Below, in pieces: positions 10,936-22,067 of a DNA stretch of 64,000 bases. Made by a program: the position numbers and the translations under genes. The notes under the pieces are model-generated. The model had not been told where the DNA came from. It worked only from the letters and a program-made list of their open reading frames with translations, and searched no databases. Position 1 is the first letter of the stretch. Each line of letters opens with the position of its first letter. This DNA comes from Forficula auricularia (lineage: Eukaryota > Arthropoda > Insecta > Dermaptera > Forficulidae): NCBI GenBank assembly GCA_024734495.1, contig JALMQS010000673.1, positions 124,001 to 188,000 on the forward strand. The letters are read 5' to 3'.

Positions 10936-10969
10936 GGGAGACTAAATTCTTTTATGGTAAACAACTCAA

Positions 10970-11149
10970 GCTTGATTTTCCTTCTACTTTAATTTGATTT
11001 AATTGCTCTGATCTTTAATATTCTGCTAATTTCTTTAAAATTATCTTTTTAATTTCTACCTGAAAATAATTTAACATATTTTTTTTATTAACCAATTTTT
11101 ATACCTCTCATTTACTTCGCTTTTTTCAATTGAAATAAAATCGGATTAA
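10970..11149 (+). repeat. direct repeat, copy 2
   Basis: Second copy of 10107-10336, lacking about 45 bp in the middle. Confidence 0.6.
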
Positions 11150-11450
11150 AAAAAATTAATTTATAAAAAAAAAGAGAGAGAGAAAGTTAATGGAGCAGAG
11201 ATTTTGATTCTCTGACGGTGCGAGGGTTGGAGTACTGGAGGTGAAATTTGATCATTTAAAGATTGCATTTTGACTTGGACGTTCGATACGCGCGATGTGG
11301 GTTATTGTGGCTCGACGACGGAGATGTTGTTGTTGTTGTTGTTGTTGTATTGGGTGAACGCGCGCCATTTTGCGGCATATATGAATGTATGTGTGTTGGT
11401 GTGCGTGCGGATGCAAGTGTGTGCTTAGGGTGGCTATAGACTCCGCCTGC

Positions 11451-11460
11451 TCCCTCGGGA
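11451..11460. promoter_or_regulatory. EBF/Collier binding site
   Basis: TCCCTCGGGA fits the palindromic EBF/COE consensus TCCCnnGGGA. Confidence 0.5.
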
Positions 11461-11488
11461 CAACGGGGGTTGGTGGGGGAGGGTCGGC

Positions 11489-11502
11489 GTTCCCATGGGA
11501 AC
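11489..11502. promoter_or_regulatory. EBF/Collier binding site, extended palindrome
   Basis: GTTCCCATGGGAAC is a perfect 14-bp palindrome containing TTCCCnnGGGAA, the strongest form of the consensus. It lies 30 bp from another site. Confidence 0.55.
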
Positions 11503-11844
11503 CCTCCCACCCCCGCACCCGGCCTCTTGCGCGTATCGACTGGCGCCCACCAGCCCACCAACCCCTTGCCAAGAATAGCAACGGGGGTTGGTAAGGGCTA
11601 AGGGGTGCTCGGCTCCCTCCCGATGGCCACCAGCAGCAAACCGACCAACTCACAACTCACAAGTTCAACTTGCAACCAGCCGGACAACGGATACAGAAGA
11701 GACAGAGGGATTGAAAGACTAATAGACACAGAGAAAGGACAGACCAACAATACAAAAAAGAGTTTACAGTTTATTCTAATCCAATGAGACATCTAAAATT
11801 ATCCGGTAGACAAAGCTCGCAGGGCGGCCAAAATGTTGAAACTA

Positions 11845-12363
11845 CCCTAGTAGCACGATGTTTCAAACTATATATCCGTATAGCACAGAGACCAAAATGC
11901 AACTTTTTTGATTGGTTGAATTATAGTCTTTATATAGTTTTAATTAGGTTGAATTACGGTTTCTAAGCGGTAGTTATGTCTCGTTTTTTTCCGTTTTGCA
12001 ACTGTTGTATTATCGTTAAATTATAGTCGCAAAGATTATAATGCAACCGTTCCAAAAAGGTTGTCGCCAACATTTTTGGCACCAATTTGAAACTGTTTAT
12101 TTATAATTAAATATTTCTTTGATTTGATTAATATAATGAATAATTACACACTTCTTTAATAAAAAACAATAGTCAACATTATATATATATATAATAGTAG
12201 CACAATGTTTCAAACTATATAGTGCCCTAGCAGCAAAATGTTTAAAACTATATAGTGCCCTAGTAGCACAATGTTTCAAACTATATAGTAACTACATAGT
12301 GCCTATATAGATTTTGAAAATCTATATAGGCGCTATGTAGTTTGAATCATTGTGCTACTAGGG
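11845..12363. mobile_element. TA-flanked element with CCCTAGTAGCAC ends
   Basis: The left end CCCTAGTAGCACGATGTTTC and right end GTGCTACTAGGG are inverted and flanked by TA. Inside, 12195-12300 repeats the terminal unit (CCCTAGTAGCACAATGTTTC) in tandem at about 39-bp spacing. Non-coding. Confidence 0.6.
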
Positions 12364-12368
12364 TAACC

Positions 12369-12992
12369 TAGTTTACAAAAAATTCTATTTGTAATGGGAG
12401 AATATTTCTCCTGAAACGTCTAGTTAAAAAATAAACGTTTTCAAGATTGTTTTATAAAAAATTTGTCATTTACATCAAGCAGAGGACAAGCTGATAGATT
12501 ACTTAAATTTTTTTGTTAAACCTACTTAAAATTTAATATTTTTTAAATTTTCTTTACTTTATTAAAATATGTTTCACACAAGAACTTACACCATTCTTAC
12601 TTAACAAAATTGATAGATTTCTCTTTAAGAAAAATATTTAGGAAAATTTGTAATTTTTAAAGCGATAGATGTTGGTTCAAGGTGAAATTTTATATGAAAC
12701 CTACCTCGTAATTTTACTTTATTTCTTATTATGAAAAAATGTTTCACCTTGAACAAACATCTATCTATCTCTTTAAAAATTACAAATTTTTCCTAAAAAT
12801 TTTAAATAATTTTTTTTTCTTAAAGAGAAATCTATCAATTTTGTTAAGCAAGAATGGTGTACGTTCTTGGGTGAAACATATTTTAGTAAAGTAAAGAAAA
12901 TTTAAAAAATATAAAATTTTAGTTAGGTTTATTTTTTAACTAGACGTTCCAGGAGAAATATTCTCCCATTATCAATAGAATTTTTTGTAAAA
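12369..12992. repeat. long AT-rich foldback containing GTGAAAC modules
   Basis: The outer arms (CTATTTGTAATGGGAG... and the complement ending AATAGAATTTTTTG) enclose inner arms with TTTCACCTTGAAC and GAAACCTACCT. GAAACGTC is present at 12412, but there is no CTGAnGA. The subfamily A block CATCAAGCAGAGGACAA appears at 12474. Confidence 0.7.
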
Positions 12993-13120
12993 ATTGAAAA
13001 AAAAAGTTGTTTTCACTAATGTTTATAAAAGATCTGTATTTTATTATTATTATTATTATTATTTAAAAACAATCAATAAAAAATTTTCTTTTCTAAATGA
13101 ATATATAGATACATATACAC

Positions 13121-13319
13121 AGAGGCGTCCGCAGAAAAATTTCCAAGGAGGGGAGGGGGGGGTGGCAATATAATAAATACAAAAACTCATACGGTACATT
13201 TAACATAGATTACTGAGACCAGGCCAAAAGTCAGGGCTGTCATAGAATTTTTTTATTCGATCCCAGGGGGGGGGGGGGGGGCATGTGCATCCTCTTGACC
13301 ACCCCTGCGAACGCCCATG
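13121..13319. mobile_element. small MITE with GGCGTCCGCAG ends
   Basis: GGCGTCCGCAG at the left and CTGCGAACGCC at the right are inverted. Inside is a run of 16 G (13266-13281). Confidence 0.5.
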
Positions 13320-13794
13320 TATATACATAAATATATAGGGTTCGCGCAATTATTTTTGTCGCCCGCCTGCAAAATGTCTCCCAATTGATAACGTAAAGGA
13401 CGAATCCCTTTAATTTTGCTTACCCAACGAGTTTCCGATGGTTATTTTAATGTTATATTAGAAATGAATTTCAAAATCAAAGAAGTATATTTTGTATTAG
13501 AACGATTAGGCGACCCCTAATAAAGGCGCCTGTCTGCAATGCAGGCGTTACAACCCCGCTTTCGCCGGCCCTATATATACTTTATTTGTTTGAGACTATA
13601 GTTTGGAATATTTGACCTTCCTCATATTTTTAATTATGAATATTTTATCTGTTTTTTCTCATCGGTTCAAAAACTCGATAGGATTTAGGCAAATTCGTTT
13701 TGTCATAATAATAAGCAGGTCATTCAACAAAAGAATACCTGTGTATAAGTCATTTGCACTAAGAAGAGGACAAACTTATTGATTTCAAAACAAA

Positions 13795-14455
13795 ATCTTT
13801 TAAATGATTAATGTAAAGATTTAAGCATCTTTTTTGAGTTTCTTTTTTTGAAAAAAGATGGAATTTTTCAAAAATCAACCAAATTATATAATAATGAAAA
13901 GTGAATTTATTTTTATTTAGGAAACAAATCAAAGATTTTAGTAGAAATATTTTTACATTGCATATCAGAGGTTTTCGTCCCCTTGGGAATCGAACCCAAG
14001 CGCTAACTAAGCTTGCCGGGCTGTTAGCCAAACCCTTAAGACAAATCTCTCTCCGATATGCAACATATATAAGAAATAAAGCTACTTTTCATTATTATAT
14101 AATTTGGTTGATTTTTGAAAAATTCCATCTTTTTTCAAAATAAGAAACTCAAAAAAGATGCTTAAATCTTTACATTAATCATTTAAATATAGGAACCGAC
14201 ACTGAAAACTTTTTTCAATTTAGCCTAATTTTTTACTATTCCATTCGAGTTGAAGGGAGTGAAAAAATTGTAGCTTTATTTCTTCGATATGTTGCATATC
14301 GGTGAGAGATTTGTCTTAAGAGTTTGGCTAACAGCCCGGCAAGCTTAGTTAGCGCTTGGGTTCGATTCCCAAGGGGACGAAACCCTCTGATATGCAATGT
14401 AAAAATATTTCTACTAAAATCTTTGATTTGTTTCCTAAATAAAAATAAAATCTTT
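13795..14455. mobile_element. pair of tRNA-related SINEs in inverted orientation forming a palindrome
   Basis: Two head-to-head copies share a T-arm CTTGGGTTCGATTCCCAAG and a TTGGCTAACAGCCCGGCAAG block. They are at about 13960-14070 (minus) and 14280-14400 (plus). Flanking arms (GATTAATGTAAAGATTTAAG and complement) are also inverted. Confidence 0.65.
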
Positions 14456-14516
14456 TAAATTATTTTTTCTGTCTGTGTATCTGCCGATTAGATTGATATG
14501 AATCTGAATTTCTAAA

Positions 14517-14740
14517 TCATCATCATCATCAGCCTGTCGATAGCGACAATCCACTGCTGAATATAGGCCTCTTCCATCAAATGGAAGGGGGTTGGCATTA
14601 AGTCACCACGCTTGCCAGACGGATTGGTGACTAGGAATCAGATTATAGCCGGTCAAATTTCAATGCAGGGACTCGGACTCGAACCCGGGACTCCTGCTTA
14701 GAAGGCTAGTGTCTTTAAGCTCTCGGCTAATCCGATTCCT
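14517..14740 (-). mobile_element. tRNA-headed SINE with CAG/GATGAT tail
   Basis: On the minus strand the head reads GGAATCGGATTAGCCGAGAG, with the B box GGTTCGAGTCC. The 3' part reads GGCCTATATTCAGCAGTGGA and ends in ATGATGATGAT. The tail resembles widespread insect non-LTR-mobilised repeats. Confidence 0.75.
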
Positions 14741-14949
14741 TAATTTCTAAATAACTGGCCAAAATTATTAGATGAGAAATCGATGCTTAGAAAGCTTTAA
14801 AACTTATAGACATATTTTTTATCGTAATATAGGCTATTTCAGTCACTTTAGAATCTAATAGAACTTGCTGCATGACATATATCACTATTGTCTTAGTATT
14901 GGTGCCCAAGATAAAATGTTTTTTTTCTTTCTATTTATTTTCAATTTTA

Positions 14950-15232
14950 TAGTCTTCTTCTTTAAGTGCCATATCTGGTCACCCTGACGTTTCGGCGCCT
15001 CTCCACATACACCTGTGCTGAGTGTGTTTAGCTGTTTTACAAAGATATACGGTACCTACTTTTTAACGCCGAACGGTTAGTTTGGAGAGGTTGACTAGGC
15101 AATTATACTCTTGGTAGTTTGGCATTGCTTTCCAAAAGGAGGGGACTGCAAATATCTGCCGAGACTCAGTCTCGAACCAGCATACTTCAGGACAGCGACC
15201 CGACACTCTGATCACTGACCCACAGTCGAATT
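14950..15232 (-). mobile_element. tRNA-headed SINE carrying a GAAACGTC tail motif
   Basis: This is an inverted copy of 24130-24412. On the minus strand it begins TGGGTCAGTGATCAGAGTGT, has the GGTTCGAGACTGAGTCTCGG B-box region, and ends AAGAAGAAGA. Near its 3' end is GCGCCGAAACGTCAGGG, preceded by CTCAGCACAGG. Confidence 0.75.
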
Positions 15233-15234
15233 TG

Positions 15235-15977
15235 TTTTAATTTATTATAAATCAAGTTCATCAGATTTAGATCAGTGTGTAGGTATTAATATTTATTAAT
15301 TCTATGTATATTAAATAAGTCCACGTTTTACTCAAGGAATTTTTTTTGTTAATGAAGAAAAATTTATTTTCTTCTTTTTAGTGCATTTTGAAATAAAATC
15401 ATGTTGGTAAATTTCGTTCCAATGTTAGTCGAAAATGATGAGCGTAAGTCCTTATCCCCTTTAGACCATTCATATTAGATGCAAGCAACACGTCTGGAAC
15501 TAGATCGATATCAGCAAGTTAAGCAAAATCAGGTGAACTTTGTAAATGGTAACCACATCTACGGGTATGGGAATTTATTTAGAGAAATACATTCATCTCC
15601 CTTAAATATACTGCACTCATTTGAGGGGCTTTAAAGTGAACATTTAAAGCACGATGAATGCGCATTTCCGAATAAAATTCAGTCTGTTTTGACAAATAAT
15701 ATAATATAATAATAAATATGATAAGAAAGAATCTCCAATGGATAAAGCACCCAGTTGGGATCTTTATTTTGTTTTTTATTGTTTCCTTAAAAAATAAGAA
15801 AGGGTGTTGGCTGTCACTCGTTGCGTTTATTTGACTTTGGAAAACTAAATAAGAGAAAATGGAAGGCGGAAAGTTAAATAAAAGATTTAAAGTATTAATA
15901 ACACGGAATAAGAAATAGCTTTAACGGGCGGTTTGATTTTTTTGTATTTTTATTTTCAAATGAAATTTATTTTAATT
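15235..15977. other. AT-rich intron, nothing recognised
   Basis: No repeats, splice pairs or coding frames that I could support. Confidence 0.5.
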
Positions 15978-16935
15978 TTTTAACCGACTTCAAAAAAGGA
16001 GGTTATCAATTCGACTGAATTTTTTGTGTCTATGTTACCTGATTTCTTCGCCAATTATGAACCGATTTCGATGATTTTTTGCATTGGATTCAGTCTAGTA
16101 CTAGATTGGTCCCGTTTTTTTGGCATTGGACCTTTTTTGATAGGTATGTTCAGGCATAACTTCTTTGTTTATAAACAGATTTCAATGATTCTTCTTTTAT
16201 TAGAAAGGGGGTACCTTAGGGATTGTCCCATATTAATTTGGTCAAGTTCTGATGATAAGATCAATGACGAAATAACTTAAATCTCCAATTCTTATGAGCA
16301 AATAATCGAAATTATAGTAAATAAAATCTTTTATAAAAATAACATTCTTAAAACGTTCATTTAAAACCCGCAAACGTTTCGAGAGAATTTCTATATTTAT
16401 GAATTGAATTCTTTCATAATTTTCTTATTCATTCGCCCGACGCTTTCTCTTACGAGATGCATATAGAATAATATCTTAAGTCACTATTAATAACATCACT
16501 AAAAAAAAAAAAAAAAATTATAAAAAAAATAAATAAAACCGACTTCAAAAAAATGGAAATGGAACAAATAAAATAATAAGAACTCAAAAATCAAATAAAA
16601 TGCACTAAAGGGTATAAAATAATTATCTAATTTAGTTATAACTAAACGACGAAATTTTTACATGAAATCACTTTTTGAAGTCGGTGCTAAACAAACTATA
16701 TAAGCCAGCTTGCGCGATTTTGTCTTCATTACCCGCCAAACGTACTAAGTGAGATTCATAAAATGTATGTTTGGCACCGACTTCAAAAAGTGATTTCATG
16801 TAAAAATTTCGTCGTTTAGTTATAACTAAATTAGATAATTATTTTATCCCTTTTTTGCATTTTATTTGATTTTTGAGTTCTTATTATTTTATTTGTTCCA
16901 TTTCCATTTTTTTGAAGTCGGTTTTATTTATTTAT
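15978..16935 (+). mobile_element. composite repeat with ACCGACTTC ends and terminal foldback
   Basis: It starts TTAACCGACTTCAAAAAAGG, runs through a diverged body, then a foldback (16538-16925) whose arms begin and end ACCGACTTCAAAAA. The copy at 30306-31015 has the same body and foldback in the opposite orientation. An 84-codon open frame here is not conserved in the other copy. Confidence 0.65.
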
Positions 16936-17380
16936 TTTTTTTTTTTATAAATTTTTTTTTTTAAATAATCAATTTAACAAGAATTAAGTGTTTGTATTAA
17001 TACTTGTCGAAGTTTGTTATTAGTTTATTAGATTGTGAGTAAAATTATTCATCATTTATGAAAGTTAAAGTGTACTTTAGAAAGTGTTTTAATATATTAA
17101 AGTAAATATGTTAAAGTTGGTTAATTCATTTAAATGACAAATAATAATTGTATAATTTTATGAGTACTATAGTAACCGTTATAATTTCATTATGTCCACC
17201 CTTTCGTCTGTTTCATAGGCTTGTAGTTGGTACAATTTTCCAACTATGTGATAAAATGACATTTAATAAGACTATATAATAATAATGATAATAATATATA
17301 CCATATATTGGTCAATTAAGAAAAGATTTTATATTATTATGCTTTAAAATTTGAGAAGTTAATTGTTTAGAAAAATTAAA
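16936..17380. other. AT-rich intron, nothing recognised
   Basis: AT-rich sequence with no clear feature. Confidence 0.5.
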
Positions 17381-17382
17381 TT

Positions 17383-17440
17383 AAAAGTTTTTATGCCGAG
17401 GGTATCAGAATTCACACACTCTTTAATTGTCTCCTTCAAG
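17383..17440 (-). repeat. truncated end of the hammerhead foldback family (subfamily B)
   Basis: It contains the CACACTCTTTAATTGTCTCC end of the 518-793 element and a diverged terminal GCCGAGGGTATCAG motif. Confidence 0.5.
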
Positions 17441-17589
17441 TTTAGAAAAATGATAAAAAATTTGGAGACATCTCTTGAAACATAATACTTAAGCGCTAAT
17501 TAAAAAATTTATAGTGTACTTAATATCTATTTTAAAATCCTATTAAACATATTTTCATTTAATGTTTTTTAAGTCTCAGTTGCGCGCTA

Positions 17590-17965
17590 TGAGCCTAGAA
17601 AATTGGTACCCATCTATCTATCTTATCTTATCTTATCTTATATTATTAAATGAGCAATTCTTGTATATTTATACATGATTTCGCTAAACATTGGTGTACC
17701 TATCAAGTCTCAAGAGTTACTAGTCGTGTATAAATTTTAATCCGATTGAAACAAAAGAAGGGGGTGTAAATTAGTCATGTCGCAAAATAAATATTTTAAT
17801 CGTTCATATCTCGTCTTCTATAGGTCGCAGAGTCTTGAAATTTGAAACTTAAGCTATCTAGAGGCTACAAGAAATACCACAAGATTTTGGTTTAAATCGA
17901 AGTACAGGAAGTTGATGTTTACGTACGTAAGAATGTACCCCCCATCGCTCGGTGCTCCAGGCACT
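17590..17965 (+). mobile_element. dispersed repeat ending in a GCTCGGTGCTCC motif
   Basis: It starts after (TATCT)n with TATTATTAAATGAGCAATTC and ends CATCGCTCGGTGCTCCAGGC. Copies lie at 20478-21475 and 62207-62897, and a fragment at 32570. In the 62-kb copy the end is a perfect hairpin ACCGAGC-GAT-GCTCGGT. The superfamily is not certain. Confidence 0.6.
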
Positions 17966-18018
17966 TGTTATAAATTAAGCAAATAAATCTCACTTATATT
18001 TACTAGATATCAAATAAA

Positions 18019-18212
18019 GATAAGAGTAAATAAATATTATATTTAATATTGATTTACTATGAGTTAAGGATTCTAGGTCACTTATTTCACATTAAAATTA
18101 AAAAATTAAAAGATATGAAATTTTTTAATTTTATTGTGAAATAAGTGACCTAGAATCCTTAACTCATAGTAAATAATTATTAAATATAATATTTATTTAC
18201 TCTTATCTTTAA
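18019..18212. repeat. near-perfect foldback
   Basis: Arms of about 85 bp (GATAAGAGTAAATAAATATT... and its complement) surround a short AT-rich loop. A single arm recurs at 54142-54223. Confidence 0.8.
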
Positions 18213-20230
18213 CAAAAGAATATACGAATGTGGTCACCCATCCAACTGCTCTATATTTTGTTTCTACAATATAATTTTTTTATATTAAACAGCCCACGGC
18301 CGTGTCAGGATCTTTTAATGTAAATAAAACATTTCGAGAGGGATTTTATAAATGGATTCCAGATTCCGATTACACTTGTTGGTTATTATTTATATTAATG
18401 TGTTTTTTATCTCAAGAGTGATTTCTCAATTTGCAAGCCTCTCAACGATTCTTGTTGTCATGTTTTACACAGTTCTTCCTTTTATTTTTATCCCCCCCCT
18501 AGTCATTTTTTAATATTTATGCTTCAAGTATAGATAGTATTATAAATAAAACAAGCATTAGCATTAATGGCATTTGCCCCCCTCTCTCTTTTCGAGAGAA
18601 TGAAAAATGCACAGTTGTTTGTTTCATTTCTGAAGCTACCCCCACTTCCAACCCTTTCGGTACAAATAACAAAAACAAAGCGGGCAAGGCATTTCCACGC
18701 TAATCATAATAAATGGACAAATGAGAGGGAAAAAGATAGGATATTGCGTTGGAGGGGGGATTTGTATAGTTTTCAGGAAAATATGCTTTTAATGTGTCTA
18801 TATTCATGTTTGTTTTATATCATGTTCAATAAACATAGGAAAAAAAAAATACAAAAAACAAATAAGAACAAATAGGGAGGACGGGTTTAGAGGAATGAGA
18901 ATATTAAAATTACAACAAAAAGATTTTCGAATTGTTTTTTTGCAACTGCAATCGTATAGAAAGTACTTCTTTTGTTTAGTTTTCGTACTCACTAAGAATC
19001 CATCATTTGGAATTTCAGGACTGACGGATAGACAATATGGAATTTGAATAATTATCGGAAAAGAGGTTTTTTCTTTAATTAGTTTTTTCCTCTTATTAAA
19101 AACAAGGACTAAAAAGATGATCAAGGACAGTCGATGGTGGAGAAATCTCCGGAGTCGAAGCTCAAATTCAATGTATACATTAATTCATGTAAAATAATTG
19201 GTTTAATAATAATTTGGAATTTCAATTCAGGATAGAGATCTTTAAAAAAAATTACCATAAAATAAAGACAGCATGGTTTTCGAAATTTAATATGATAAAA
19301 ATGTAAACTTTTCAAGACTCCGTACGCTTTATGCACAGGCAATTTTCTTGATGCCGAATTTTTTCCCCCAAAAAAACCTAATTTCGGCATTTGTTTTTGT
19401 CTATTTTTTTTGCGATTGTGTTTATTAAAAAATAATTATAGCTCGAACAGGGACAGTGGGGTCAGGGGTGTCACCTGGCCCCCTGAGAATTTTTCTACGG
19501 GGTCAAGTAGGTCAGCGGCCTAAAGAAAGAAATTTTACCGTTATTTTACCCAAAACCAAATTGTTGGTTGTAAAATTAATGTTATACTATTATCTGTTTG
19601 CGTTAACAAAACCTAAAAACGTTAGCCTAATAATTCCTAGTTACATAAGTTCATTACTTATATTTGCTAAGAATAATACAAGTATATATTGCTAATTAAT
19701 TTCATTGCGTTGAGCTCGAGTCCTAAAGCTAGGAAACATATTATTTTGTAAAAAAAAAACAACAACAGCGTACCGTACGGCGTACCGTTGATTTTTCTTT
19801 TATTGCCATGTTAATCCATGATTTTAAATTAGAACGTATACAGTGAATAATTTTCACTTGCGCTCTTTTTTGGTTACAATTAAAATTTAATAAATAAAAG
19901 ATGCGGTTTTAATATCAAAATCTAAATTAATTGTAAAATCACTAAAGTTTTAATTAACTTATTATCGAAAACAATGACACAAATAAAACAAACTACTAGC
20001 CAATTACCTTTCAAGTAATATTCATTATTAAAATATTAATAAAAAAAAAGTTTGCGCAGAAGTTTCTTATAAATTTTATAAACTTTTTAATGGTGTTTTG
20101 TAAAAAAAAATTAATTGAGTGCATGGGTTCCGTAGTTTTTACCTGAGGACCCTTTGAAGTCGCGCTTGCCGCGAGACCGATTACAATACTTTCCTCATGC
20201 TTCGCATTGGATAAAGAAAAAAAAAAATAC
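18213..20230. other. intron with no supported feature
   Basis: Mixed AT-rich sequence. The 102-codon frame at 18567-18875 and others here have no domain, no conserved splice context and low-complexity ends. Confidence 0.4.
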
Positions 20231-20236
20231 AATTTA

Positions 20237-20405
20237 TAATTGAAAAGTTTTTGTTTTGCCGAGAGTAGTAGAGTTGTTGATTCACAAAGAGAAACAAAGA
20301 GGTTGTCCTCTGCTTGATGCAAATAAACATACACATATACGTGTATGTTTATTTGCATCAAGCGGAGGACAACCTCTTTGTTTCTCTTTGACAATTTATA
20401 ATCAC
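20237..20405. mobile_element. foldback of subfamily A with AGAGGACAACCTCT hairpins
   Basis: Left arm: terminal AATTGAAAAGTTTTTGTTTT, GCCGAGAGTAGTAGAG, then AAAGAGAAACAAAGAGG and the GCTTGATGCAAATAAACAT block. The right arm returns the last two blocks after a short TACGTGTA centre. It lacks the catalytic core. Confidence 0.75.
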
Positions 20406-20591
20406 TTTTTACTAAGGCCTTGTTCTCAACGTAGCCGATTAAAATTAAACTACATAATAGAAGTAAATTAATAAATCTTAAATTATTAAATGAGCAATTC
20501 TTGTACATATATATTTACAAACGGGTTCTCGAAAACGGCTCTAACGATTTCGCTAAAAATTTGTGAACTTATCAAGTATTATAAGTTATTA

Positions 20592-20852
20592 TTATTGTAA
20601 GAGTTCGTGGCTGTGATGAAACTATACTAGATGAAGGAGGAGGTATCAGGCAAAGATGGAATCACTGGGTTCAATAAAACACATTTAATGAGACGTTTCG
20701 GCCTAAATTTTATTTGGCCATCTTCAGTCAATTAGGAGTTATACACAAAATGCGCTACACATATGTGATCGAACCAAGCCTTGTCAAAAATAAAAATTTC
20801 TTTTAGCTTCATGCGAATTTTTAACGTGCCTGGACCCAAAAGTTTCAGAATG
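20592..20852 (-). mobile_element. hammerhead-bearing retroelement insertion with 11-bp target duplication (family F)
   Basis: This 261-bp insert sits inside another repeat and is flanked by ATAAGTTATTA on both sides (20581-20591 and 20853-20863). It holds one complete core and the GTTCGTGGCTGTGAT block shared with the 56.4-kb copy. The duplication and the absence of inverted ends point to RNA-mediated insertion. Confidence 0.65.
20692..20727 (-). ncRNA. hammerhead ribozyme motif (family F)
   Basis: On the minus strand: CTGAAGA, an extra T, stem II GGCC/GGCC with a 12-nt loop, GAAAC and GTC. Stem I begins TGA/TCA and is then interrupted. Confidence 0.65.
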
Positions 20853-21535
20853 ATAAGTTATTAGTTGTATTTAATTTTTAATCCGATTGAAATAAAGGAA
20901 GGGGTTGTAAATTAGTCATGTCGTAAAACAAATAATTTAATCGTGCATATCTCGTCTTCGGTAAGTCGCAGAGCCTTGAAATTTAAAACTTAAGCTATCT
21001 AGAGGGTATAAGAAGTACCACAAAATTTTGGCTAAAATACAAGTACCGGAAGTTGATGTTTACGTACGTAAGAATTTGCCACTCTGCGTTTGGCAACCAT
21101 AAATCTCAGAGCTACGAAATTCGAAACTTAAGTTCGATATAGGCTACAAGGGGTACAACAAAATTTTGGTTGAAATCGGAACACCGGAAGTGGACATTTA
21201 CATGAAAGATTTTTTTTTTAATTTTATTTTCTCAAAAACAGCAGTAACGATTTTTTTTGAAAACTGGTGTACTTATCAAATGTCATGATTTATTAGTCGT
21301 GTATAGATTTTAATCCGATTGGAATAAAGGAAGGGGGTGCAAATTAGGAGTGTCGTAAAATAAATATTTTAATCATTCATATATCGTCTTCGGTAAATCG
21401 CAGAGCCTTGAAATTTGAAACTTAAGCTATTTAGAGGCAAAAAGTTACCGAGCATCGCTTGGTGCTCCAGGCATTTAAATATTAAAGAGCAAATAACCGA
21501 TTAAAGAAACAAAAATTGTTTCTTTTTAATTTCGA

Positions 21536-21567
21536 CATTTCGGCCTAACTGACCATCTCCAGACCCT
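21536..21567 (-). repeat. decayed hammerhead-like motif
   Basis: The minus strand has CTGGAGATGGTC, then GGCCGAAATGTC. Core positions are changed, so it is probably inactive. Confidence 0.4.
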
Positions 21568-22067
21568 TTTTATTTTAATTTTAATAGAAAAAATAAAAAC
21601 GGTCCAATTAAAGGAAGAGGTCTAGGCAGCTAGCTAGATAAGGTCAAATTTTGGGACCTTCTTTGAGAAGTTGACCAAGCGTAAAATAGAGCCTGAATCT
21701 GAATAAAAAGCCAAATTATCTTGCGGTAGATTTTTTCCGCATGGTTAATTTGTTAATTTCAAGAGATGTTAGATATATTATATTATAATTATAATATATT
21801 AGAGTGATGCCAACTTTGATAATGGCCGTCAAATTTTAAATATTATGAAAAATATTCATTTAACAAGGACGCCTCTAGGGTAGGCTAGTACAATTCAGAG
21901 ACGTATTTTGGTTGCATAGATACAGGCGGACAGCTTTCCTAGACTATTCTTTACGTAGTTTTAGTTAAAAGCAATATATTAATATTATTTTAGACTTTGA
22001 ATTCAGGTAAAAAGGTTGAATTTTTTTTTCAGCCAGAATTGAATAAAATTCACCTGCACCCATATGT

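Larger units (their letters stand above)
11200..11840. promoter_or_regulatory. GC-rich island with two EBF/Collier sites, candidate kn regulatory element or alternative exon
   Basis: This is one of the most GC-rich single-copy stretches here. It has two perfect TCCCnnGGGA sites (11451-11460 and 11491-11500), a YY1/Pho-like GCGCGCCATTTTG, a GTT trinucleotide run (11326-11348) and a TG-rich tract. Open frames on both strands (up to 133 codons, one with a Gln run) show no known domain. A regulatory role is inferred from the sites and the location inside kn. Confidence 0.45.
20478..21475 (+). mobile_element. dispersed repeat (second copy), split by a hammerhead insertion
   Basis: TTATTAAATGAGCAATTCTT to CATCGCTTGGTGCTCCAGGC. 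Internal blocks repeat (AAACTTAAGCTATCTAGAGG twice), so the copy may hold a partial internal duplication. It is interrupted at 20592-20852. Confidence 0.6.

Noticed and set aside
11252..11653. 133-codon minus-strand frame with a Gln run
   Set aside because: The Gln run is a CAA trinucleotide repeat. Frames are open on several strands because of GC-rich composition, and no EBF/COE segment or other domain is present.
12395..12420. GAAACGTC with a GGGAG/CTCC stem
   Set aside because: No CTGAnGA precedes the stem and one base is inserted before GAAA. Treated as part of the foldback.
13505..13570. tRNA-like GC-rich block (GGCGCCTGTCTGCAATGCAGG)
   Set aside because: The arms do not form a cloverleaf and no B box GGTTCRANNCC is present.
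14370..14385. Additional near EBF site (TCCCAAGGGG)
   Set aside because: It is the T-arm of a SINE and departs from the consensus at the last base.
16026..16280. 84-codon open frame in the ACCGACTTC element
   Set aside because: The inverted copy at 30675-31015 has stops and indels in the same frame.
18567..18875. 102-codon plus-strand frame
   Set aside because: Ends in low-complexity Lys/Asn codons. No similarity, no splice or promoter support.
20011..20508. 165-codon open frame on the minus strand
   Set aside because: It runs through the subfamily A foldback and flanking AT-rich sequence. No domain, biased composition and no conservation in related repeats.
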